Shown: piece after piece, positions 24,426 through 35,365 of the stretch
Layout of the letters: each line of letters opens with the position of its first letter
Position numbering within the stretch: the stretch's first letter is position 1
Assembly: GCF_964340395.1 (NCBI RefSeq)
Contig: NC_135550.1
Span: 27,388,176 to 27,452,175 of the forward strand
Source of the DNA: Glandiceps talaboti
Taxonomy: Eukaryota; Hemichordata; Enteropneusta; Spengelidae
DNA: 64,000 nucleotides
Direction: 5' to 3'
Translations under genes and position numbers: made by a program
The notes under the pieces: generated by a model
What the model was told of the DNA's origin: nothing
What the model saw: the letters and a program-made list of their open reading frames with translations, nothing else
Database searches by the model: none

Positions 24426-27400
24426 AACACATCACACACATGTTTATACACACAAATGTATAGGCTAATATGTACTTACATCCACACACATGTGCACATA
24501 CAAATACATAATCATTCAAAATTGCTATTTGTAATTCTTACCTTTGATAACAATCTGTGATGGTATTATAATGATATGAAGCATGTGTAAAGGCTTGCAG
24601 TAAATAGGCCTTGTCATTGAATGTATAGTTGATCTTCTCTTCAAAATTCTCATACCCTGAAAGTAAATGAGCTAGTCTTTCTTCACTGTGTGAGATGTGT
24701 GTGAATAACGGTGAAGGTGGAGCTTTCAGGTAGCCATACATCACTCTGTCTGTTTTACAGAGAGCAGTCTCTTTACTGTCACTTTTTTCCGACACACCAT
24801 TTTCATCATGATGAACACCATTCTGTAAGGTATCAGAAACTTCTTTGCTGGTATCGTCTTTGATCAATGGGAGAACTTTGATTCCCAGCCAGGACATGAA
24901 CAACAAAGTGCCACGGAAGCCACAGGAAACCAAATAACAACCAATCAAAGATTCAACACAATCTGCCACACTTTTATCTGACAGACTTTGTTCACTATGC
25001 AGGTCATATGGAACATCAGGCTCTGCTTTGAAATTTTCCATCTCATCACAGTTGCCCCAGTATCCAATCTCAAAGGATTTATCCGTCACTACAGGACCTC
25101 GTCGTTTTGCAGGGGGCAGAATGACATACCCTGGAGGCAACCAATTTACTGGTGGATCAAACAGAGAGACGACCATACGCCCAGGAAGGTTATGTTTCTT
25201 TCCCAAGCGATAGAGATTCAAATTGCTGACTTGTTTGCTCCTCATGTATGATAACTTGCCTTCATGTAGGTCTGGGTATGTGCAGTAGAGGTAGGTGGTT
25301 ACAGCTTGTTTGAGGAAAGAATCACCTAACATCTCTAGCCTTTCCAGATTGAAGCCATCACTGGCATTTGACATGGTAAGTGCTTGTAGAAGCAGTGCAG
25401 GATTGGGTCCAGGTTTAGTCTGTAACTCTTCATCTGTGGTACAATCATCTAGCTTATCAGGAGGTAATGCTGGCTCACCATTCTCTGTTGCTGTTTCCTC
25501 TACCTCTTCAAATATGGTAGCAAATTTCTCTGTAGAAGTTCTCACTGGCCTCTGCTTCTTACCTGCAGCCTTGAAGTCAAAAGTGTCCATTGCTGCAAAC
25601 ACATCTACATCTTTCTGATTTTCATGATCAGGACCGCTAAGTGATATAGGTGCTTCTCGGTCACTAGTGCCACTAAATGATATCAAATGATTCTCTCCCA
25701 TATCATCATCCCATCCAAACTTTTCATCATCATCCTCCTGCTCTTCCTTTGGCTGTTCAAAGAATTCATCCGGTGAAAGTAACTTGATCTTATTGAGAGC
25801 TTTCAAAGTTTCATCACCTACATGGAATTCTACAGGATCACTGAAATCATAGAAATCATTATCATCTTCATCACTTGAATCCAGACTAGCCCACTCACAT
25901 CTTTCCGCTTCATCATCACTTTCACCATCTCCATCACTTCTCTGATCAATGATAAATTCATCCCAGCCAAAACTCAGATTGTCAAACATAAAATTCTGTG
26001 GTAATGTCGCCATTCCTACATTTGCCTCCCTTGCAACCAAAGCTCGTAGCTCTTCAGCAAGGAGCAATCCATTGAGACGATAAAGAATACTTGGCAAGCA
26101 GACAGCTTTCCTCCAAAGTGAGGCTGGAATAGGGTAAATATAACACAGCTCTGGCACCAGGAACTGCTTGTTCTGCAGGTTTTCCTGTTTTTCCTTCTTT
26201 GTCTGTGCAGATGTTGTTGGCAGAGCTTTTCCTTTGTGGTTGAGGTAGCGAGGCGTCAGGAGATTGAGTCTGGAAGACATGTAATCGACATCCAGTAACT
26301 TCTGATCCAGGTTGGTGACTTCAAGACCATATCTTTGATAATAATACTCTGCAAATGTGGGATACAGAGCCGATGGAAACTGACTTGCTGGTGAAAGATC
26401 TGAAATCTCAGCAACATAGTACCTTTGAGGTTGATCAAAATTACGATATGTTGGTGTCACTACAGCATCTTCATACTTTGTTGTGCCAAATTCAAATGGC
26501 TGGAATGTTGTGTACCTAGTTGTCTTGGGATAATCCAATTTGCCACTACACTGACTTATCAATTCAAGGAAAGACCAGTCAATTTCATAGCTTTCCTCTT
26601 CCTCTTCATTCTGCTCTGGGAATATAACACAAACAAATTATTACTTCAACACCCTATGAAATAATATATTTTCAGATAATCGTAGATCATAATACATACA
26701 ACCTAGTATTTGGCAAGAGAATGGCAATCTCACTGACTACATATACACATTTAATTTTTTTTTTTAATATCATTAAAACATAGTATTTGGCAAGAGAATT
26801 GTAATTTTTGGAACTAAACTAACACTTACTTTTTAGTACCGGTACAACATAGTATTTGGCAAGAGAATTGACTGGATCAAACTTCATGGAAGGTTTTTCT
26901 AATCTCAGAACTTCAGTGAATACACACTTGTGGAATTTTCGGATCTGGATCATCTTCTCCTTGTTGATACAGATTTTGGAGGCTGCTAACTCTATGGCTA
27001 CATTCACTTTTCCAGAGCGAGTATAGACTGGAAAGCTAGGGATCTGAAGTATTGTTGGAAAAGAGACATGGTTTGTATCACTTACAAATTAAAGATCAGC
27101 TGTAGTTACATGTGAAGTTTTAGCTATCATGATGCATTAACAATTATGTTGTTTTGATTTGATATGATGTAAATCAAACACATCTGTACACAAAGTGATA
27201 TCAAAGTATTCTGATGTCATCACACACTCAAGGATACTTTTTATACAGTGATTTCAAATTCACAGAAAGTGGTAAATTCATCTTTACATTACAAAGTTTT
27301 AATTATAATTTTCATTTTGAAATTGACCTTCAAGGTCAAAATAAGGTTACACATTCTCAACAGAATGTTCAACCAAACTGCGAGTAAACAGATAATCAAA

Positions 27401-30400
27401 TTAAGTCTACGTGAATTATTTTTCTGAATAACTGGACACTCTGAAAATTCTAATGCAATAGGAAAACTTACAGCAGGTGTCTGTTTTGACATGATAAACC
27501 CAAATCCTTGCACACTATTTTCTGGATAGTACAGCTTCCGTCCACGAGTATTGAGTACATCTGGCAGTGGTAAAACTAATGTCATCTTCATCACATATAA
27601 GTTACTTGGTTTGTTCACACCTGGTAAATTATGCTGCAGGGCATCTGCTACCTGTTACGACAACAAAGCACATGTTAGGAACCATGAGATGAAATTCAAA
27701 AGAGACAACAATGGAAGCTCTTAATCAAAAGAAGCTTTAAAATCAAATGCATTATGGTACCCTATGAAAGCCTTGTGACTCAGCCCACACACAGCAAACA
27801 TGAATCAATTTGATATTTCTTCTAAGGCAAAGTTTTGGTTCAGCAGTTACTATTAATGAATACAACACATATTCATTTTCTGTTTTTAATGATAAGCAGA
27901 GGCAACATTAAAAGACAACAAAAATACCAAAAATGTCCTGGACTCAATATAAGGTAACTATTGCAGACATTACCTGCTTACAATAGTACTGTCTTCGTTT
28001 TGTGGTACCAGGACGTGGGCCATCACTGTCCATTTCTTCTTCTAAAGTATCTCTATCTTCATATGGCACCACTTCCTTTCCAACTGGCAGTAAATGTTCA
28101 TCAAGTTCACCTGCAATCACAAACATTCATTCAATATAGCAAACAGTGTTGACACAGCTGTCATGAAATATACATCAGTATTTACAAATACAAGACCCAA
28201 ATATCCTAACATCATCGCAAAACCATAGGCCTCTGTCAGCATTGTATGAAATGCATTGCTAAAAAAGAAAAATATGGGCTAGCTTGCTTGAATGTATCCT
28301 AATAACATGTAAATTGCACAATACTCTGAATGGAATTAGAAATGTAACTGATACACAGAACATAATTTGATATGCTGCCAACTGTTGGGCTAGTTCACTC
28401 TAAACTACCATAGATGGCGCTGTTTATTATGATCACATCATGAAGTGACATGATCTAGGAGGTGGCTCCCATATCTTTGGGAGCAAATGACATCCCTCAT
28501 CACTTTCACTCTGAGTGCTGCTTTCATGGTCTATCAATTAGAAGTAACACTATTTTTCATATTAAAGAAAATCCATAGAGATGATCCATAATGAACTCCT
28601 ATGTAATACAGCTGCCCAGACATTGAAGAATACAGGCACAAATCACAATACAGAAAAGGGTTCATGAGCATCAAATTCTACATTTTGAATACCATGCATG
28701 TCACAAATTTAGACAAAGTATTGTAATGTTATCTCATCATGATTTCTTTGTTGTCTGATCAGGGATTGAAGATATTTATAAATCAATCATTGCATTCAAA
28801 TAATACTATCAGTAATACATGTTTGCTGTTTCCAATACCAATATCAAATATGTACATTATATGAAATGATAAATATTGATGATTTCAAGGATTTTACCTG
28901 CTTTGTGAAGAAGTTCACAAGTTTTTAAAGCGACAGCCATTTCAGCTAATTTCTTCCGTTGCATTATTTGACCCTTTAGAAGATAAGAGAGAAATGATTT
29001 CCTATTTAGACTGTAATGTCATGTACTAGTGCAACAGAATATACTAAGGAAAGAGTCTAATTACACACATCTCTAATCATACATTTCACAATTGGTATAA
29101 TGAATGTCCCATAAATGAGTGTTGTAGTTTTTACAACTCATGCCTCCTCTGGAGAACATTTAAAGCAGAGGATGTAGACACTGTAACTTCTTTATGGTCA
29201 CAAATATCAGTTGAATTATTCACGTAGAAAGTTTGCACAAAGTGTATTCTGACAACCTGGCTTGAAAGTAGGATAGCTTCTCCAGAGTATCAACTATTCT
29301 TTCTCTTACTATCAATGTCTTTCTTGCAGATTCACGAGTGCATGCAGGGGTGGGGTGGGGTGGATGATGAATAACGTTACATCTCTACAATTCTACAAAT
29401 GTTATATAGCTTGTGATAAGACTTACAGGTACAATGTAATATCAGACTTACTGCTATGGGTTGTCTAAGTGGTGAATTGATTGGCAAGTATAGAGTAGAT
29501 TTATACAGCGGTGGGTCTGAGTCATCCACTGGTTCTGTTTTACATTTAGGAGTTAGGTGGGTAAAGGCATCACTTGGTAATTTGGCACAATATCTGAAAA
29601 GAAATATTAAATTTGTTTATTAATATTGTACACACAGACTGTCCAAGCTAGACAAAAATTATTTCTCAAGTAGGATAGGAAGGAAGACAAACAGTGAACT
29701 AATAACTAAACATAAAGTAAGTATCAACAGACTAGTTGAGCTGGTAATACATTCGTAATACTGAACAAAAAATATGTAGAGTACAGTGTGATACATGTAC
29801 ATAATTAACAAAACTCAAAGAAAACCCTGTATTACATCTATACACGCAATGATGTCCTTCACTCATTTATGTGTATTTGGAGAATTGTGAATTGTGTATT
29901 ATTTCAATGAAGTTTCTCATTAGCAATGAAAATTATTAAAAATGCATTGACGAAAACCACTCATAGTTCAATTGCTATGAATAATATTTCAATATCCGGC
30001 TCAGTTGCTGGTTAATAATTTAAAAGCCATGTTTAAGTTATTAATGATACATCACGTACCTATTTATCAAAGGTATACTAGAAGTCATAGTGACTCTAGC
30101 ACCACCTTCAACTTTATTTGGCATGTATGGAGGTAGTAGTGCATCTGCCATATGGGCATCAATTTCTTCCTCTGTGGGTTTGTCTCGTCCATGACAGATT
30201 CGTTCCAAAATCTACATTAGCAATAATCATTGAAAAACAATGTAAGACATAACATAACATTACCTTATAAATATTTCAAGAATTACGATTGCATGAATTA
30301 TCTTTTGAATTCCTACAAGTAGTAGTCACCTCCTTATTTTAAAATCAATTGTTGAGTACTTTTTCATCTAATAAAGCCTGTGCTATTTCCTAACTGGCAC

Positions 30401-33400
30401 TATTTCAATGATTACACTTTTAGTTGTGTCGGGTTTTTGGAGCATATTATACTATCTTTATTGTTTCACTGCTATCTTTTTACCTTTTTCAACTCATACA
30501 ATGTAATTGTCAGGTCATCTTGACATTTTTATTATGTCTATGTTGACACATGTACAATAATCTTGCGTGGTTATTTTTCAATGGATAGTATTTTTTATAC
30601 TTACCCTATCAATACATTTGAACTGTTTCAAATCATGAATGAAGTTGTCTTTATCTGTATTGTTGACCATCATAATGAAGAAAGACTCTGGTGCTCTTGC
30701 TCTGCCTTTGGACTGGACGTATGACCTGTACTCTCTGATAGCATCTAATCTGACGACTAAGTTACACTTTGGGACATCTACACCCTCCTCAATAACACTG
30801 GTGGCTATCAACAGATTGGTTTCATGTCTGCGAAATTTGCGAAGGACATCTTCTTGTTTTTTGTACTCCATTTCAGCATGGCCCATTGACATGGATGACC
30901 TGAGTCCATGTCCTGTGATGTAGCTTGCTGACAGATACTCCAAATCTGGGTCTTGTCTACTCAAATCCTTTAGTAGCTGGCTCAAAACTACTGCAGTGTA
31001 CCGCTGTTCCACAAACACGATACCACATAATGATGACAATCCTGGCTGCTGCTCTCCAAAGTGACTGAGATGTTTCTGTTTTTGTTGCATCTTGTTTCGA
31101 AATGTGTGACCATGACTGTTTTCCTGAATGTGAGAATTAGTTGTCTTTCTTGAGTCTGACTTAATTTGAGAGTGAGTCGATGTATAACCATTTGAGATGC
31201 TTGTTGAAGTATTTTCCTCTGTTTTTGAGATTTCTGTTGCTGAGTTGACATTTTGCTCTTGCCCTTCTGATTGCTTCAGAGCTGTAGATGCTTGGCTTTC
31301 TTCAATCTGTGGTTTATATTGTTTGAGGATTCCTATAAGCTTTAAAATCTTTGGTGTCAGGTATTTGGTATTAACTTTCAGTGTGTTGCCAAAAACTTCA
31401 GTACATCGCATGTGTATGATCCGTAGAGTTGTCATTGCAAATCGTATGAAGTGTACATTGAGCTCTAAAGTCTCGTGTGACTCCACTTTCTCAAGTTCTT
31501 TAATCATCAACTGACTGACGATATTTGCACACCATGGTCCTAACACGGTCAATGTACTCTGACACTCAGATAATGCCTTCTTTGGTAGTGATCTGGGGTC
31601 TTTTATTTCTTCATCAATGTCCTTCACATTACAGTCATCTAGGAACCTCCTGGCCTTGAACAGTATTTCTAGAACCTCTTCAGTCAGTTTGTTGATATCG
31701 TCGTATGATTCAGAAAGGATGACAATCTCCTTGGGTCTGGCACCATACTGACTGACAAGTGTTGCATCGGTTGCTGTCTCAGCTGTACCTCTCATAGTTT
31801 TCTCCAAATCACCTAATCTGTGTTCTAACTTGGCAGGATCACATTTTCCATTAAGAATGGCTGCAGTAAGACCTAGGACCCTAGGGTACTGAGTAGTTGG
31901 ACATACATCATACATCTTCATGATCTCGCGGTAAGCATGGTTCTTTACTGCTCTGTGACATTCGTCAAAAACTAACAGATTGACTTTGGACATTCCAAGA
32001 AAACCATGCAGCAATATATCTAGGAAGATCTGACATGTCATCACCAACACCTGATGTTTGCTGAACTCTTCACTCCATTTCTCTCCCTTCCAAAAATCTA
32101 CACCCATAGCACCAACATATTCACCAACAGTCAAATCAGTGTGAGTTCTGATGACACCTGCCTGCTGTGCCACTAATGGAACTACAAGAATCAAGATAGG
32201 GTTTGGATTAGACTATTTTATACATAACCAAATTTTGTATGACAAACTTTAAATTAAATAGTCACTTCTCCATTGAATATCCCATTTTAGCATTTCAGTA
32301 TTGATGATAAGAATGATTCAATCATAATCTAAAAAATTGCATTTGAAATTCATACATTGGTCTCCTGGCTTACCTATGATGTTTTATCCATTTGAAATAA
32401 AGACTAGATAGACACTTAGCGCAAACCTTCAACTTTAAGATCAATGGTGTACAAGAATTTATACCACCTTGATATAGTTTAACTTTTTTTTTCCATTTCA
32501 GTCATATTTGCTAATCTAAGATTTTTACATTTCCATGTACTGTTCATGACTAGATACTACTACTACTAATAATAATAATAAAAACAATATTTTATTCATA
32601 AATTCAGAAATTTGTTGAATGGTCACCACAAGAGCAGCACCCCAGTGCCCTAGTGTTAAAGAAGCAGGAGGAAACTGTAGTACCCAGAGAAAACCTGCGT
32701 TGTTCAGCAGGGTCAAACTGAGGATCATCCTTCTCACATACACTACAGACCTGGTAATAAATGATTTAATCTAACCCAGCTGATGCTTGGTGGGTTTGAA
32801 TCCAGGCTGCAGAGGTAAGATTCTAAGAAGCATATAAGCTGACTGCTCAGCCACCAACAACCCAAAGAAGTAATGAAATGTATACATCCATATGTGTAGA
32901 TTCTCTGACTTTTAACTAATTCACATGTACCTAACAATTAGCAGGATAAACAAAATCTAAGCAAAGTTTGGATAGCACTCAACAATTTAGTTATTTTAAA
33001 CACCAGTTTTGCTATGAAATGTTATATACAAATAAAATAGCTGATGTTATATTAATCTCACATTCAGCTAAATTTATATAGTTAATAGAATGTGGATAAA
33101 ATTGGGAGGGACCTTGATCACTTCAAGCTTTCCAAACAACTTACCTGTGTTTACTAGGAAGAATGTTCTTTTACCACTTTCATTAAATGCAGGCCTGACC
33201 TGGTGAGCCAACTCTTTGATCAACATAACAGCAATGAATGTCTTGCCACCTCCAGTCTGAAGACATACCACTGTGTTCTTTTCAAGTGCTCTTTCAAGCA
33301 ACTCCACCTGGTATGCTCTTGGTGTGAAATTATGAATGATCTGCTGATGGAATAACTGTGGTACTTCATCAGTGGCAATCTGTACATCCATGTCATCAGA

Positions 33401-33451
33401 GAAGTTGTCAAGATCAATCACAATGCTGTTGTTGTCTTCTGGTGACTCCAT
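22116..33451 (-). CDS. DICER1: Dicer endoribonuclease, complete (13 coding exons, 1846 aa)
   Basis: Exons: 33451-33145, 32181-30605, 30211-30060, 29593-29452, 28973-28898, 28110-27974, 27651-27472, 27043-26830, 26615-24542, 24291-24036, 23581-23401, 23027-22952, 22284-22116. They total 5541 nt and stay in frame. ATG 33451 has context accATGG and an in-frame TAA 12 nt upstream. Domains: helicase (Walker A TGGGKT at residues 66-71, DECH at 175-178, [11 protein letters not shown], and [11 protein letters not shown] near the helicase end), the dsRBD-like dimerisation domain (about 660-770), PAZ (about 890-1050), an acidic linker (about 1150-1320), RNase IIIa with acidic residues E1356, D1360, D1480, E1483, RNase IIIb with E1622, D1626, D1733, E1736, and a C-terminal dsRBD (about 1776-1842). 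By family knowledge it cuts pre-miRNA and long dsRNA in the cytoplasm. All catalytic positions are intact, and the length is close to human DICER1 (about 1920). Introns hold a SINE, a (CA)n tract and short copies of exon sequence. A polyadenylation hexamer overlaps the stop codon. Confidence 0.97.
24348..24420. repeat. (CA)n microsatellite in a Dicer intron
   Basis: A long CA run in the intron between Dicer exons 26615-24542 and 24291-24036, starting about 55 bp from the 24291 exon boundary, close to the branch-point region. Confidence 0.95.
26703..26869. repeat. Three copies of a 20-23 bp segment, one inside a Dicer exon
   Basis: TAGTATTTGGCAAGAGAAT occurs at 26704-26722, 26781-26799 and 26850-26868. 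The right-hand copy codes NSLAKYY in the PAZ-region exon (27043-26830); the other two lie in the adjoining intron. Confidence 0.9.
32555..32860 (-). mobile_element. tRNA-derived SINE in Dicer intron 1
   Basis: Read on the minus strand, the 5' head (from about 32858) looks like a Leu/Ser-type tRNA. It has an A-box-like TGGCTGAGCAGTCAGC (32853-32838) and a B-box-like GGATTCAAACCC (32803-32792). The body carries a block at 32664-32699 (GGTTTTCTCTGGGTACTACA on the minus strand) resembling a segment I recall as widespread in marine-animal repeats. The tail is a run of ATT/AGT triplets (32558-32588). The length of about 305 bp fits a SINE. I found no clear target-site duplication and cannot name the family. 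Confidence 0.7.
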
Positions 33452-35365
33452 GGTTCTACTTTATATAAGGTGACCAAAACAATGAAATCTTATTCAAACT
33501 TGAACGTTGGACCTCTTCTAAGGAAAATACACATCATCATGGCCGACCAATCTATTTTCATTTTGCCTTTATAAACTTGTGATTTCTTTATAAAATTAAG
33601 ATAGCTTTGCAGAGTTTTGACTCGTCTTAGTCATGTTTTGCAAATGTAGTATCTGAAGTTCAAGTTATGAAATGAAAACTTGATCTGTCACCTCTTACTT
33701 TTATCTCCTTTTACTTATACATTTAAAAAACACCATAATCAGAAACAAATCTGCTATGAGGTCATCATTCACTGGAAGCAATGAGTACATGTAAATAAGA
33801 ATCTACCAATCACGTGCTGAAATGTGGAGTTCATTACCTTGAACACTTGTGGACTCTTGCCATTAAAATGAAACCTAGCAAACCTTTGTGTGACTAAACC
33901 ATTTCACAGGTCATTCATTCTATACAAAGAACAAGTACAGCTTACACTTGTATCAAGTTCTCAATTCCCAAACCTGGAATTTCTACTTTCAATATTACAT
34001 CTTTTTTTAACAATGGCAGTTCTGACCAACTAACGTGTAATGACTACACTTTACTATTTATAGCTTAAACTAAATAAAAGTATACTTCCATCATGGCGGT
34101 ACATGTATATGGGGATATGTACCTCCATACTTCCAGGAATAAACTGACATTTTCAATGAAATCTAAAAATGAAATTTGGGCAAATCTTCATGTTAACATA
34201 ATTTATACTACAGCATCTATTTTTTTATTTCAAGTGAAAGTTTCGAACAAAATAAATCACCTTTGGTTCAATTGTACCTTACTACGAGTACGTGTGATAT
34301 ACAACTAGTTAAACTTACAAGTATTTTGTTGATGCAATGATGTTTCTATTGTTTGTGAGGGCGCTCAATCATAATATTGATACCTCTTGCCATAGCATAG
34401 GCACCAACACACAAACATGGGTATGAACATTACAGTGTGCGCAATTTAGACAACTTGCAGTTTTAAATGTGTTATTTCTGTGTCAACTTAAGATGAAAAT
34501 ATACCCAGACATCGCACAGTCTGTGTACCGGGAGCATGTACGTACATTTTATCCTTCAAATATCAATCACGAATCCATGATCTGGCCATGCAGTCATTGA
34601 TGTTTGAGGTCCCTTACCTTTCTCACTGGCTCTTCCTCACTTCTGAATATGTTTCCTAGATGTACGATTCCTACATTCCAAGCTCCACAATTATAATATC
34701 CTAAATATGATCATTTTACGGTAATTTTCTGGGATATTTCCCCCCAACACACCAAGTTACCGATCGTTCTGGTAAGCCCCGTCGCCAAAATCTGTCTCCT
34801 TAAGTTAATGGAGATAAACAGCATTAGTCAATTTTACATATGACGAAGGAAAATGTCACGATTTAATTTTCTTCGAAGGCAGAGTCACAGTTTTTATAGT
34901 TGCAAATAACAAATTATGCCTATCAAATAATCAATTCAAATGTCACGTGTACATGTACTTCTACATCTAGAAATCCCTCCACTGAATTTAAAATTCAGAC
35001 TTACAGGGTCTTTCATATGCATCTTTCGTAGACTGTAAGTTCGTAATAATATTTATAATATTCTCGGTGAATTTTCTCTCTTTATATTCATATATATCAT
35101 AATCGCTCACTAAATTTCTTTATATTTCATTTTAACTCATAAGTGTCCACTTAAAATGATACCATTTTTGTTTCAAATTGCGTCTACAACGAATCCTCTG
35201 CTGAAAACACGTCACGTTTTACCAAACAAGTTGCAGACGGACTGCAAGGACAGCTGAGTCAAGTACGTGTACACAAAGTAAACGAATGCCCAGATTGTGA
35301 AAAATCGAAAGGTCCCAGTAGATTTATTCGTAAGAAAGAACCAACCATTATGTAAACAGTTTAGG
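33452..35365. promoter_or_regulatory. Shared upstream region of divergent Dicer and ALKBH6
   Basis: There are 1.9 kb between the two start codons, transcribed apart. A minus-strand acceptor-like site just before the Dicer ATG (about 33455) and a donor-like gtaagt near 35003 suggest a spliced Dicer 5' UTR. That would leave only about 300 bp between the two first exons. The 35150-35360 part is richer in CpG and contains several ACGT cores (acacgtcacgtt, gtacgtgtac), and a CACGTG E-box lies near 33811. No protein-coding gene was recognised here. Confidence 0.5.

Noticed and set aside
24964-25618. Plus-strand open frames opposite the large Dicer exon
   Set aside because: Shadow frames of a strongly conserved coding exon on the other strand.
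28458-28478. Small GCTCCCA/TGGGAGC inverted repeat in a Dicer intron
   Set aside because: Seven-base arms are expected by chance; no extension of the stem.
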